This document shows positions 29,543 through 38,939 of a stretch of DNA of 64,000 nt, piece after piece. Below the pieces are notes generated by a model, which was given only the letters and a program-made list of their open reading frames with translations, ran no database searches and was not told the DNA's origin. This DNA comes from Methylococcales bacterium. Lineage in GTDB: Bacteria; Pseudomonadota; Gammaproteobacteria; Methylococcales; Methylomonadaceae. The position numbers and the translations under genes are program-made. How positions within the stretch are numbered: the first letter of the stretch is position 1; the number at the start of each line of letters is the position of its first letter. The stretch spans positions 22,486 through 86,485 of the forward strand of contig JAPLRP010000076.1 of assembly GCA_026399095.1 (NCBI GenBank), read 5' to 3'.

Positions 29543-30028
29543 TCAAATGCGTATAAAGGTTTTAGCGTGGCAGGCAGGACATTCAGGAATTTCACTGGGT
29601 GTTTTAAAAGCGATTTCTTTACCACAAGCATCACAAATAAAAGTACCCGGCACGGTAATATCACCACTATGATAGGTATGAGCGACTGCAAGCTGCTCAA
29701 TTTTTGCCAATTCCAAACGAGTTTTATCAGCGACACTCAAGAAAGCATCCAATGTGAAGTTTTCAATTAATTCAATATCAAACTTAAACCACTCTGATAA
29801 CGAATCTTTATCTTCTTTAGCTGATAAACCATGAGCAGCATGTTCAACATCACGCTTGATGTAAGCAGTTATTTTATCAAGCTCATCAGTCGTCAAGTCA
29901 CTACTTTTACTGGTTTTTTCTTTTGAAATCTCTAAAGCATCAGCAAAAGAATGTAGGGTATCTTCCATGGTTTCATGAAGATGTTTCATGAAATCGGAAT
30001 AGGCAGCAATAAGTTTATTTTTGTTCAT
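29543..30028 (-). CDS. DUF1451 zinc-ribbon protein (YbeL-like)
   Basis: 161 aa. An N-terminal helical domain is followed by a C-terminal zinc ribbon (CDAC and CPAC). The E. coli homologue ybeL also lies next to leuS in divergent orientation, and this synteny supports the call. The function is unknown. Confidence 0.85.
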   Translation of the reverse strand: MNKNKLIAAYSDFMKHLHETMEDTLHSFADALEISKEKTSKSSDLTTDELDKITAYIKRDVEHAAHGLSAKEDKDSLSEWFKFDIELIENFTLDAFLSVADKTRLELAKIEQLAVAHTYHSGDITVPGTFICDACGKEIAFKTPSEIPECPACHAKTFIRI

Positions 30029-30111
30029 GGTTCAACTCCTGAAAAATGACGCTTTAGATTTAAGCAACTGTGAGGTATTCTAACGCTTTTGACTGGTAAA
30101 AGACGAGAAGG

Positions 30112-32574
30112 ATGCAAGAAAATTATCAACCGCTCGAAATTGAGCAAGATGTTCAAGCTGCCTGGGAAGCTTCAGGGGTATTTAATGTCTCAGAATCTTC
30201 TACAAATAATACGCAAGAAAAGTATTATTGCTTATCCATGTTTCCTTATCCCAGCGGGAAATTACACATGGGCCATGTCCGCAATTATACCATTGGCGAT
30301 GTAATCAGCCGTTACCAACGTATGCTTGGGAAAAATGTTTTGCAACCCATGGGTTGGGATGCCTTTGGTTTGCCCGCAGAAAATGCTGCCATGCAGCATG
30401 GTGTTCATCCGGCGGACTGGACCTATCAAAACATAGACTACATGCGCGACCAGCTCAAACAGCTGGGTTTTGGTTATGATTGGAACCGTGAATTAGCAAC
30501 ATGTGATCCTGATTATTATAAGTGGGAGCAATGGTTTTTTCTCAAATTGCTGGCTAAAGGTTTGGTTTACAAAAAAACGGCACCCGTCAATTGGTGCCCC
30601 AATGATATGACCGTGCTGGCTAATGAACAAGTTATAGATGGTTGCTGCTGGCGCTGTGACACTAAAGTTGAACGCAAGGAAATTGCGCAATGGTTTTTAA
30701 AGATTACAGCCTACGCGGATGAATTACTGGCTTCTTTAGAATCGCTGGAGGGTTGGCCAGAACAAGTTAAGACCATGCAAGCCAATTGGATTGGACGCTC
30801 TGAAGGTGTCGAAATGGATTTTCCTGTGCCTGAAATGGCCCTACCCTTAAGAATTTATACCACGCGGCCTGATACCTTAATGGGTGTGACTTATTTAGCA
30901 GTTGCTGCTGAACATCCATTGGCATTAAAAGCAGCTGAAGATAATTCAGCCATTGCAACATTTATTAATGATTGCAAAATGATGGAAACGTCGGAAGCCG
31001 CCATGGAAACCATGGAAAAACGCGGTATAGATTCCGGCATTAAAGCGCTACACCCGATTACAGGTGAACTAGTTCCCGTGTGGATTGCCAATTTTGTTTT
31101 AATGGGTTACGGCACCGGCGCTGTAATGGCGGTTCCAGCTCATGATCAACGTGATTATGAATTCGCAAAAAAATACGGCATTGCCATCAAACAAGTCATC
31201 TTTTCTAAAGATCCTGACGAACACGCTGATTGTTCAGATCAAGCTTACACCTTAAAAGGTGTGCTAAAAGATTCTGGTGCGTTTAACGATTTAAGTTCGG
31301 AAGAGGCCTTTGTAGCCATTTCGGAAACGTTGGAAAAAGATCAAAAAGGACTGCGTAAAGTTAATTTCCGTTTGCGCGATTGGGGTGTTTCCCGGCAACG
31401 CTATTGGGGCGCACCCATTCCCGTTATCTATTGTGATGCTTGCGGCACCGTCCCCGTTCCAGAAAAAGACTTACCCGTTACCTTGCCACGCGATGTTGTG
31501 CTTGATGGTTCACAATCACCGCTAGTTGCTCATCCGACGTTCTCGCATGTTGCCTGCCCGACGTGTGGTAAAGATGCGCGCCGTGAAACGGATACCTTTG
31601 ATACCTTTATGGAATCCTCTTGGTATTTTGCAAGATTTGCCAGTAGCAAAGCCGATAGTATGTTAGATGCCAGTGCCAAATACTGGTTACCCGTTGACCA
31701 TTATATCGGTGGTATTGAACATGCCATATTACATTTACTATATGCACGTTTTTATACCAAATTATTGCGTGATGAAGGTTTACTGGTTTGTGACGAGCCG
31801 TTTAAAAAGCTATTAACGCAAGGGATGGTATTAAAAGATGGCAGTAAAATGTCCAAGTCCAAAGGCAATACAGTCGATCCACAAGGTTTGATTGCCCAGT
31901 ACGGCGCTGATACAGTTCGTTTGTTTATTATGTTTGCTGCGCCACCAGAACAATCTCTAGAATGGTCAGACAGTGGTGTTGAAGGCGCTTTCAGATTTTT
32001 AAAACGGCTTTGGAAACAAGCCTATTTACATAATCAAACGGGGGGCGCTTCAATAGCTCTTGATAAAGCTGCGCTAACCGAAGAACAGCAGACGGTTCGT
32101 CGACAAGTCCATCAAACCATTCAAAAAGTCACACATGATATGGGCGAGCGTATTATCTTTAATACGGCCATTGCCGCCAACATGGAATTGGTCAACACCT
32201 TGGCTAAATTTACCGACAATTCCGATAATGGCAAAGCTGTTCGTCAAGAAGCGCTTGAAGCCATTGTTCTCATGCTGGCTCCGATGGTTCCCCATATCTG
32301 CCATCAACTTTGGCATGATTTAGGCCACGAACAAGCGGTAGTAAGTGCTTCATGGCCACAAGTTGATAGCTCTGCCTTGGAGCAAGACACCATAGAACTG
32401 GTGATACAAGTCAACGGTAAACTGCGTAGTAAAATTTCTGTGTCTGCAACAGCAACAACTGATGAAGTTCAAACAATGGCTTTATATGATGAGCAGGCTC
32501 TAAGGTTTATTGACGGGAAACCAATCCGAAAAGTAATTGTTGTACCCAAAAAACTGGTTAATATTGTTGTTTAA
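30112..32574 (+). CDS. leuS: Leucyl-tRNA synthetase
   Basis: Class I synthetase, 820 aa. The HIGH-type motif is [16 protein letters not shown] and the KMSKS motif is [11 protein letters not shown] zinc-like Cys set (CPTC) and the editing domain ([11 protein letters not shown]) are present. The start [11 protein letters not shown] matches E. coli LeuS. Confidence 0.98.
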   Translation: MQENYQPLEIEQDVQAAWEASGVFNVSESSTNNTQEKYYCLSMFPYPSGKLHMGHVRNYTIGDVISRYQRMLGKNVLQPMGWDAFGLPAENAAMQHGVHPADWTYQNIDYMRDQLKQLGFGYDWNRELATCDPDYYKWEQWFFLKLLAKGLVYKKTAPVNWCPNDMTVLANEQVIDGCCWRCDTKVERKEIAQWFLKITAYADELLASLESLEGWPEQVKTMQANWIGRSEGVEMDFPVPEMALPLRIYTTRPDTLMGVTYLAVAAEHPLALKAAEDNSAIATFINDCKMMETSEAAMETMEKRGIDSGIKALHPITGELVPVWIANFVLMGYGTGAVMAVPAHDQRDYEFAKKYGIAIKQVIFSKDPDEHADCSDQAYTLKGVLKDSGAFNDLSSEEAFVAISETLEKDQKGLRKVNFRLRDWGVSRQRYWGAPIPVIYCDACGTVPVPEKDLPVTLPRDVVLDGSQSPLVAHPTFSHVACPTCGKDARRETDTFDTFMESSWYFARFASSKADSMLDASAKYWLPVDHYIGGIEHAILHLLYARFYTKLLRDEGLLVCDEPFKKLLTQGMVLKDGSKMSKSKGNTVDPQGLIAQYGADTVRLFIMFAAPPEQSLEWSDSGVEGAFRFLKRLWKQAYLHNQTGGASIALDKAALTEEQQTVRRQVHQTIQKVTHDMGERIIFNTAIAANMELVNTLAKFTDNSDNGKAVRQEALEAIVLMLAPMVPHICHQLWHDLGHEQAVVSASWPQVDSSALEQDTIELVIQVNGKLRSKISVSATATTDEVQTMALYDEQALRFIDGKPIRKVIVVPKKLVNIVV

Positions 32575-32650
32575 CCCTTAGAATCCTTTAGGAAACGTCA
32601 AAAAAACGGCTACAGATTTATCAATCTATCACATGATACTTTGAGAATCT

Positions 32651-32752
32651 GTGGCGATATTTATACTAGCACTGTTAATTTTGGCAGGAATGTTCTGGTA
32701 CTACTCATCCCTTATCATTGACAGTTTTAATGGAGTAATGCGTGCAAATTAA
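32651..32752 (+). CDS. Candidate 33-residue membrane microprotein upstream of lptE
   Basis: GTG start at 32651 preceded by TTTGAG, and stop TAA at 32750, overlapping the lptE GTG (32742) by 11 bases. The product is one hydrophobic helix (MAIFILALLILAGMFWYYS) with a short polar tail. Overlap with lptE suggests coupled translation. No family recognised; a chance ORF is possible. Confidence 0.4.
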   Translation: MAIFILALLILAGMFWYYSSLIIDSFNGVMRAN

Positions 32753-33239
32753 AAATTCATTAATCTTTACATTGGCCTTATTGTTAAGCGCCTGCGGCTA
32801 TCATTTGCGCGGTGCAATAAATCTACCTGTGGGACTTAAAGACGTCTATTTAGAGGGTGGCTCTCCACAACTCAACCAACAGTTTAGTAAAGCAATGGAA
32901 ATATCTTCCATTGCTATAGCCACATCCCCCGATAAAGCCGGGATGATCGTGAGAATTTTTAATGAAAATAGTCAACGTCGGGTTTTATCACTCAACTCAG
33001 GTGGAGCGGCTAACGATTTTGAGCTCGATTACGGGTTTGATTACGAAATTACTGATTCAAAAAATGCGGTAATAATAGCGCGCCAACCACTCACCATTAA
33101 GCGTGAATACTTTAATAACCAACAAGCTATTATTGCAAAGGATAATGAAGAAATGGTGATACGTAACGAAATGTATCAACAAGCCGTGCGTGCTGTTATA
33201 AGCCGCGCTCAAGTTGCGCTGGAAACCAATAACAAATAA
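32742..33239 (+). CDS. lptE: LPS-assembly lipoprotein LptE
   Basis: Outer-membrane lipoprotein that plugs the LptD barrel during LPS export. Signal peptide and lipobox LLSAC (Cys18) are followed by GYHLRGA, the family hallmark. GTG start with GGAG 7 bases upstream. Order leuS-lptE-holA is conserved. Confidence 0.95.
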   Translation: MQIKNSLIFTLALLLSACGYHLRGAINLPVGLKDVYLEGGSPQLNQQFSKAMEISSIAIATSPDKAGMIVRIFNENSQRRVLSLNSGGAANDFELDYGFDYEITDSKNAVIIARQPLTIKREYFNNQQAIIAKDNEEMVIRNEMYQQAVRAVISRAQVALETNNK

Positions 33240-33241
33240 CC

Positions 33242-34252
33242 ATGCGCATTAAGCCGGATCAGCTCAATGCAACCCTGCAAAAAGGCTTGCTGCCGATTTA
33301 TTTTATATCGGGTGACGAGCCTTTACAGTTAGGTGAACTTGCTGATGCTATCAGAAAAGCAGCAAAACAAGCCGGCTTTGAAAATCGGGAAATTCTTTCA
33401 GCCGAAACAGGCTTTGAATGGCGTCAGCTAGCCTTTGCCGCTGATTCAATGTCTATTTTTGCAGATAAAAAAATTATTGATTTACGCATACCGTCCGGCA
33501 CGCCCGGAGCTGAGGGCGCCAAAGCCTTAAGCAACTATTGCGACCGTTTACCAGAAGATACTTTATTACTCATTACCGCCGGTAAAGTTGCCGGCAGTTC
33601 ATTAAAATCCAAATGGCTTGAAGCCTTGGATAAAAAAGGAGTGGTTATTCAAGTTTGGCCGTTGGAAGGTCAAGATTTACTGCGCTGGTTAGAACAGAGA
33701 ATGCATCAACGTGGCTTAAGCACCGATACAGAAGGCTTACGGATTTTAGCGTCAAGAATTGAAGGTAATTTACTGGCGGCCGCCCAAGAAATAGAAAAAC
33801 TTTATGCCCTCTATGGAACAGGAAAGCTAAGCAGTCAGCAGATTTTTGATGTAGTGGCTGATAGCTCAAGATATGATGTATTTAAACTGATGGATTGCGT
33901 GTTGGCGGCTAATGTAAGTCGTATCTTAAAAGTGTTATCGGGTTTGCGTTCTGAAGGCATCGCCCCTCCAATAGTATTATGGGCTTTGACCCGAGATGCG
34001 AGATTATTGATAAAGATTAAACTCGCACTCTCTCAAGGTCAAAACAAAGATTTGGTCTTTAAGAATAACCAAATCTGGGATAAACGCAAACAACTGGTCA
34101 GTAACGCCTTAAACAAGCTTAGCGATCATGATTTAAATGAAGTACTGGTACTCAGTGCCAAAGCAGATCGACAGATAAAAGGACAAGAACAAGGCGATGT
34201 CTGGGAAATATTGCTGGCAATTTGTTTAAAGTTTGCTTCGACACAAATTTAA
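33242..34252 (+). CDS. holA: DNA polymerase III delta subunit
   Basis: 336-aa clamp-loader wrench that opens the beta clamp. N-terminal YFISGDEPLQLGELADAIR, then RLPEDTLLLI and the C-terminal collar domain are recognisable. Starts 2 bases after lptE. The last 90 bases have a decayed second copy at 34805-34884. Confidence 0.95.
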   Translation: MRIKPDQLNATLQKGLLPIYFISGDEPLQLGELADAIRKAAKQAGFENREILSAETGFEWRQLAFAADSMSIFADKKIIDLRIPSGTPGAEGAKALSNYCDRLPEDTLLLITAGKVAGSSLKSKWLEALDKKGVVIQVWPLEGQDLLRWLEQRMHQRGLSTDTEGLRILASRIEGNLLAAAQEIEKLYALYGTGKLSSQQIFDVVADSSRYDVFKLMDCVLAANVSRILKVLSGLRSEGIAPPIVLWALTRDARLLIKIKLALSQGQNKDLVFKNNQIWDKRKQLVSNALNKLSDHDLNEVLVLSAKADRQIKGQEQGDVWEILLAICLKFASTQI

Positions 34253-34504
34253 ACCAAAACCCAGCCGATTGGGTTCAGATAACTGTTAATGTGGGCATTT
34301 CCAACCAATCGTCGCTAACCATGCCACCGTCACGCAATACATTGTTAGCGTTGATACATGATTGCGAGGAAGTTTGCGTAATCCCCATGACTTGCAATGA
34401 ATGCCAAACGAATAATAAGCCGACTTATGCATTGACGGAACAATACGCCGCAGCTATTAAGCCGCATTGTGCAATAGCAAATCAAAACTATCCAGTAGTT
34501 GAGG

Positions 34505-34636
34505 AGTGCTACTTCGTAACTAAGGAGTACTGAATGACTGTCAAGGATTACTCCGCCACCTGAGTGGAAAGCTCCACTGCTGGTAAGAAGTAATCCTTAG
34601 ACACTGGTCAGTACTCCGTGGTAATTGAGTAGCACT
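34505..34636. repeat. 132-bp imperfect palindrome, MITE-like
   Basis: The two halves pair in strict register around 34570.5: AGTGCTACT at 34505 with AGTAGCACT ending 34636, GGAGTACTGA with TCAGTACTCC, AGGATTACT with AGTAATCCT, and AGTGGA with TCCACT flanking the 4-base loop. Intervening segments are mismatched but of equal length. This resembles a miniature inverted-repeat element; no target-site duplication was confirmed. Confidence 0.65.
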
Positions 34637-34804
34637 GCTTAATGATGGCTCTTTGCTTTACGTGCTTTATGTGGCCACATTAATTGCGGTAACCCGTTAA
34701 TTCGTATTTATTTTTTACGTATAAACAGGTACTTATTTTTAACAATCATCATAATTTCCAAAACAGCAAACCAAACAGTCGCAAAATTTTTCAATCATTA
34801 AAAT

Positions 34805-34884
34805 GCAGATCTGCAGATAAAAGGACAAGAACGAGGAACTGTCGGGGAAATATTGTTGGCAATTTGCTTCGACACAAGTTGTAA
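34805..34884 (+). pseudogene. Degraded duplicate of the holA 3' end
   Basis: Bases 34805-34884 closely match holA 34163-34252 (shared runs include GCAGAT, CAGATAAAAGGACAAGAAC, GGAAATATTG and CTTCGACACAA). The copy has point changes and an 11-base deletion between two TTTG repeats. It encodes the same tail (IKGQERGTVGEILLAIC) but has no start, so it is a remnant of a partial duplication or of an att-like target repeat. Confidence 0.7.
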
Positions 34885-34919
34885 ATAAGACACTTTGATA
34901 ATTGCTTATTAGACAATTA

Positions 34920-34964
34920 GGCATAAAAAAAACCAGATGACAAAACAACTGGTTTTTTTATGCC
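34920..34964. terminator. Bidirectional rho-independent terminator
   Basis: GGCATAAAAAAAACCAG and CTGGTTTTTTTATGCC form a long A/T-flanked stem with a 12-base loop and T-tracts in both directions, between holA (plus) and the minus-strand heme-protein gene. Confidence 0.75.
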
Positions 34965-34975
34965 TGAGATTTAAT

Positions 34976-35010
34976 GATTAAGTGGGTACAGGATTTGTAC
35001 CCACTTAATC
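34976..35010. terminator. Perfect 15-bp hairpin after the 245-aa heme protein gene
   Basis: GATTAAGTGGGTACA and TGTACCCACTTAATC pair perfectly around a 5-base loop, 14 bases beyond the stop of the minus-strand gene. No T-run follows on either strand. Confidence 0.5.
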
Positions 35011-35024
35011 ACCAAGCAAATAAT

Positions 35025-35762
35025 TTAATTGTTTATAACAACAGCCGGTTTGGTATTAAGTGTTTTAACACCGTTGGCATTTTGACAAGCATATACTGCA
35101 TTGTATTTCTCTGCCGTCTTATTGGTTGCAGGACCTGTAGCTATAGTTTTATTAACAAGCACGTTGTAAATACCAGGACCTTTAACTAATTTAGCAACTG
35201 GACTGTATAATTTATCACCGTCTATAGGATCATATTGTTGCTTTGTCGGCTTACTACCTACTCTAGTAATCTGTATACCTACTCTTGGAGTGTAAACTTT
35301 CGGCATATCTTGAACTGCTGCAGATAGATAAGAAGTTCCAGTTCCACAATTAATGGTGTAACTATCAAAAGCTGCTTTTCCTGTTGTATTACCAACAGTA
35401 TTAACACCTGTACCTAGCTTAGGTGCTGCCACACAAGTTGTGCCATTACTAACTAAAGGCAGAGCACAAACTTTTGCAACTGGAGTTACTGGAGTTAAAC
35501 AGGTTTTAAGAGCATTGTAGTCATGGTTAGAACTAAAAGCGGCAGTACAAGCATCTGTTTTAACATTAGTTCTATTTGCATTCTGTGAGCTATCTGTAGT
35601 GTGACAAGTTAAACATCCTGCTGTACCAAGTATTTTAATGCCCGCAACTTGCGCTATTGGGACATAATATGGCTGTGAATAAGCATTTGTATATATCACT
35701 TGGGATAAGGCCAATAAAATCAAGCCAGTTAAAAATCGTTTTAGCGTATTTGTATTAAGCAT
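35025..35762 (-). CDS. Secreted single-heme protein with shared C-terminal domain
   Basis: 245 aa with a signal peptide (hydrophobic residues 8-25, cleavage probably after NAYS or nearby). One c-type heme motif CLTCH is at residues 50-54, but the Met-bearing distal helix seen in the neighbours is absent, so heme coordination may differ. A Cys-pair motif (CALPLVSNGTTC) at 99-110 is followed by the C-terminal domain (residues 130-232: INCGTGTSYLSAAVQD, GPGIYNVLVNK, AVYAC), shared with the two genes upstream and the gene at 43464. The function is unknown; it probably acts in the periplasm or outside the cell. Confidence 0.7.
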   Translation of the reverse strand: MLNTNTLKRFLTGLILLALSQVIYTNAYSQPYYVPIAQVAGIKILGTAGCLTCHTTDSSQNANRTNVKTDACTAAFSSNHDYNALKTCLTPVTPVAKVCALPLVSNGTTCVAAPKLGTGVNTVGNTTGKAAFDSYTINCGTGTSYLSAAVQDMPKVYTPRVGIQITRVGSKPTKQQYDPIDGDKLYSPVAKLVKGPGIYNVLVNKTIATGPATNKTAEKYNAVYACQNANGVKTLNTKPAVVINN

Positions 35763-35897
35763 AAAGGGTGTGTCCTTAAAAGTTTATATTGAAGTTGATA
35801 ATAATAGAATTTTATTAATGCAAGCTGAATAAAGAAGAAATCAAATAACTCTAGCCTGTTTTTTATGTTCTTAAATAAATATTGTCAGCAGGTGCTG

Positions 35898-36425
35898 TTA
35901 CTGGGTTGTAATAACAGAAGTTCCCAGTTGTCTATTTGCTGTGCTTCGACAAGAAAATAAGGCAATGTAGTTTTCTGCACCTTTATTGGCCAATTCAGTA
36001 CCTACATAACTTAGTTTATTGACTAATACGGAATACAAGCCAGCCGCTCCGTTAAGCTTTACCAGCGCACTGTATTTTGCATCGTCTGTATAGTCAGTTA
36101 CTTGACTAGAAGCTGAACTTCCCGGTTTTATAATTTGAATACTCAAATTGGTTGATCTTTTCGGAACGGCTTTATCCAAGACACCAACAGTAAGAAATTT
36201 TGTACCCGTTTCACAGGTAACTGCAAACACATCTGTTTTTGCAACCCCTGAACCCGCAAGACCAATGGTCCCCGCTTGAGTGTTGGCTTTAACACAGGCT
36301 TTGGTCAACGAGTCTTTTATTTTAGGCAGCGCGCATGATGCAGCGAACACAGGGTTTGTTATAAACAAAATAGTGATCAGTAGCAGACAACTGTTTAGTT
36401 TGGTTAGTGATATTGAATTTGTCAT
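35898..36425 (-). CDS. Secreted protein: Cys-pair motif plus shared C-terminal domain, no heme
   Basis: 175 aa with a signal peptide (to about residue 28, VFA-A). It has only the Cys-pair motif (CALPKIKDSLTKAC) and the shared C-terminal domain (VTCETGTKFLTVGVLD, GLYSVLVNK, IALFSCR). No CXXCH is present, so it is the heme-free member of the family. It lies 83 bases downstream of the pentaheme gene on the same strand. Confidence 0.65.
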   Translation of the reverse strand: MTNSISLTKLNSCLLLITILFITNPVFAASCALPKIKDSLTKACVKANTQAGTIGLAGSGVAKTDVFAVTCETGTKFLTVGVLDKAVPKRSTNLSIQIIKPGSSASSQVTDYTDDAKYSALVKLNGAAGLYSVLVNKLSYVGTELANKGAENYIALFSCRSTANRQLGTSVITTQ

Positions 36426-36508
36426 TTATAACTCTTCTTTAAAAGCATTCTTATCATTTCAAGGTTGATTTTAAGCATTTAACTGCCGTGCTCCAGGAAA
36501 AGGATTAA

Positions 36509-38566
36509 TTACTGCATTAACTTTATTGTGGTCGCTGTTTGGCTCGTTTTATTTCGACAAGAAAACAAGGCTGTGTAATCTTCTATACCCTTATTTAACA
36601 AATCAGTACCAATATACTGCTCTTTATTGACAGTTACCGTATAAGGCCCAAGACCACCCGCAAGTCTAATCAAAGAACTGTAATTAGAGTCTTCAACAGA
36701 ATCAATAGCCGGGATCGACGCATGAGGATGTTTAATAATTTGAACATTAACTGTTGGTAATCTAGTAAATTTAATATTGTCTTGTATGGCCGCTAAAAGC
36801 GATAAAGTACCCGTACCGCAGGTAACTTTGTAAACATCGGTGCCCGCTGCAGCAGACCCAACGACTCCAACAAGGCCAGCCTTAATAACTGCAGCCTCAC
36901 ATTTATTGGTTAAGGTATTTCGGATATCCGGTAATTTACAAATAACCGACTGTGCACCACAGATACTTCCATTTGCATCCCATGTTTTGGGTGCTGCGCA
37001 AGCTGAAGCAGCACCAAGTTGTATGGCAATATCGTCAATTTGTGCAGGAGTTAGTGAAGTAAGGGATGGTGTATTCATATAAGTAGCTTTGATCGCTGCT
37101 TGGATATTTTCTGCAGTTCTTCCTTTCTTTTGCGTATCCGACAAGCTAGTGCCGTGATCTGCAATATGGCAACTAACACAGAAAACATTATAATCACCAA
37201 CCGCTCTGATACAAGCGGTATTATCAGCATTTGGAACTTGTGGAACAATACAGATTAATTTTGGTGGTGCACTACACGAATGAGTAACAGGATTAAGCAA
37301 GGTTGTTCCAGGACACGCTAATTGTTTCGCTATATCTGTTATCTGAGCTTGAGTCAGTGTGGAAAGACTATACATTTGAGGTGTACTAGCAATAGCCGCT
37401 TGAATTTGCGCTGTCGTTCTTCCTGGTTTATTGGTGCTAGCCAATGGACCATGACATGAAGCCGATGCGCAACTTAGATTGTAATCACCAGGCGGTAATG
37501 TTGCTACACAACTATTTGTTGTTGAATCAAAAAATGTTGAACCAGAACAACTAATTGTTAATAAACCAACTATATCGTTTAACTGTTGCGCGGTTAAAGT
37601 ATTTAAATACCCCATACCATAGCTACTTGTTTGAATGGCCGTTTGAATTTTAGCGACAGAGGTATTGCTAATATTAACCCCTGTTTGATTAGGAATGCCA
37701 TAACCATGACAAGAAGCACAGTTAGTAGTAAATAAATCAGATTTTATGCTAATACAAGCAGATCCATCTACATTTGGTATTTGTGATGCCGTACATAAAA
37801 GAGTATTTGATACTGTGCACACTCGACTGGTTGGATCCCACATTTTTGGCGAAGCACAAACGGAATCACTTCCCAATTGCATAGCAATGTCATCAATTTG
37901 TGCAGGGGTTAAAATAAGTCCCCCCATAACACCGCCAGCATTGCTATTTATTGCACCCTGTATCTGAGTGATAGTTGATTTACTAATATTAACACCAGAT
38001 CTAGTTGGATTTGTAATAGAACCATGACAGCCTGAACAGCTATTATCATAACTGCCAATTGCTGTACTGTCATAACTGCCCTTTGATAACGCTGTTACTG
38101 TTACTCTTGAGTTAATACAAGGCGTTATAGCTTCATTATTAAAATATTGTGAAAAATTACAAGTAAAGTCTGGAGTAACACAGCTAGTTTTATCGGCACT
38201 GAGTATTTGAGAAGAAGTACAAACAGGAATCGATTGACAAACTGTACCTGCTGGATTCCAAACTTGAGAAGACGAACAACTTGAGGTTCTGCCTAATTGT
38301 ACAGCAATATCGTCGATTTGAGCATTGGTTAAGAAACCAAGAAAACGCATTGATCCGTTATTATTGATGGCTCTTTGAATAGATGCTGCTGACACATTTC
38401 TATTCAGATCATTAATTGGATTTTGGGCTGTTCCATGGCAACTTGAACAATTAAGCGTAAAATCACCTACCGCCCTACCCGCCATTGCCCTTTCTGGCAA
38501 TATACCCGCCATTAATACGAATACTAATAAAGAGATAAAGTATTTACAGTGACCTGCTATTTGCAT
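36509..38566 (-). CDS. Secreted pentaheme c-type cytochrome-like protein with shared C-terminal domain
   Basis: 685 aa with an N-terminal signal peptide. Five tandem small cytochrome-c modules follow. Heme motifs are CSSCH (40-44), CSGCH (177-181), CASCH (283-287), CASASCH (366-372, a CX4CH) and CVSCH (463-467). In each module a Met precedes a helix of the form LTxAQIDDIAxQLG and could be the second heme ligand. Between modules lies a repeated Cys-pair motif of about 14 residues (for example CASPKMWDPTSRVC, CAAPKTWDANGSIC). The last 110 residues are the domain shared with the neighbouring genes. It probably carries electrons at the cell surface; partner and substrate are unknown. Confidence 0.75.
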   Translation of the reverse strand: MQIAGHCKYFISLLVFVLMAGILPERAMAGRAVGDFTLNCSSCHGTAQNPINDLNRNVSAASIQRAINNNGSMRFLGFLTNAQIDDIAVQLGRTSSCSSSQVWNPAGTVCQSIPVCTSSQILSADKTSCVTPDFTCNFSQYFNNEAITPCINSRVTVTALSKGSYDSTAIGSYDNSCSGCHGSITNPTRSGVNISKSTITQIQGAINSNAGGVMGGLILTPAQIDDIAMQLGSDSVCASPKMWDPTSRVCTVSNTLLCTASQIPNVDGSACISIKSDLFTTNCASCHGYGIPNQTGVNISNTSVAKIQTAIQTSSYGMGYLNTLTAQQLNDIVGLLTISCSGSTFFDSTTNSCVATLPPGDYNLSCASASCHGPLASTNKPGRTTAQIQAAIASTPQMYSLSTLTQAQITDIAKQLACPGTTLLNPVTHSCSAPPKLICIVPQVPNADNTACIRAVGDYNVFCVSCHIADHGTSLSDTQKKGRTAENIQAAIKATYMNTPSLTSLTPAQIDDIAIQLGAASACAAPKTWDANGSICGAQSVICKLPDIRNTLTNKCEAAVIKAGLVGVVGSAAAGTDVYKVTCGTGTLSLLAAIQDNIKFTRLPTVNVQIIKHPHASIPAIDSVEDSNYSSLIRLAGGLGPYTVTVNKEQYIGTDLLNKGIEDYTALFSCRNKTSQTATTIKLMQ

Positions 38567-38939
38567 TATTTTTTTTCCTTACCCTTCTTGAAATCGTTTT
38601 GTTGATGCTTATTAGCAACCAATACTCAACCTTTATTAATGCTATTTACTATTAATTCAATTTAAATAAAGAAAAAAAACAGGCTGTAATATTAACTAAT
38701 TATAATTTTGTTTTGTTAATTATAACCAGTGAAACCTTAACCAAACCTTAACAGAGCAAAAAAATAAATATTCATAACCTCTTGTATTATATGTAAAATA
38801 TAAATACAATATAACTGTGGATTGCTTTTTAATCACGGCAATCACTCTCTTTTTTGCAGATCGCTTTACAATCTTACACTATTTCTATTACAGTTTTAGC
38901 AGTCTGGTTTTATTAATTTATTTTTTAAAATGGTGCTCT
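38567..38939. promoter_or_regulatory. Divergent promoter region between the heme-protein and TlpA-DsbD operons
   Basis: 373 bases of very AT-rich sequence separating two divergent gene sets. It contains an 11-bp-period direct repeat (38732-38752). No clear sigma-70 hexamers were assigned. Confidence 0.45.
38732..38752. promoter_or_regulatory. Tandem direct repeat AAACCTTAAC, 11-bp period
   Basis: AAACCTTAAC occurs twice (38732-38741 and 38743-38752) with one base between. An 11-bp-period direct repeat is the usual layout of OmpR/PhoB-type response-regulator sites, so it is a candidate operator shared by the divergent operons. Confidence 0.4.

Larger units (their letters stand above)
34253..35024. 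other. 772-bp non-coding stretch downstream of holA
   Basis: No convincing gene. It contains a 132-bp palindrome (34505-34636), a degraded copy of the holA 3' end (34805-34884) and two strong hairpins (34920-34964, 34976-35010). These suggest insertion or duplication events after holA. Confidence 0.6.

Noticed and set aside
34222..34533. 103-codon ORF starting inside holA
   Set aside because: It overlaps the holA 3' end in another frame, has no ribosome binding site or protein-like pattern, and runs into the palindrome.
38817..38939. N-terminal extension of the TlpA-like protein
   Set aside because: The ATG at 38940 gives a proper signal peptide; the extension is in AT-rich promoter DNA.
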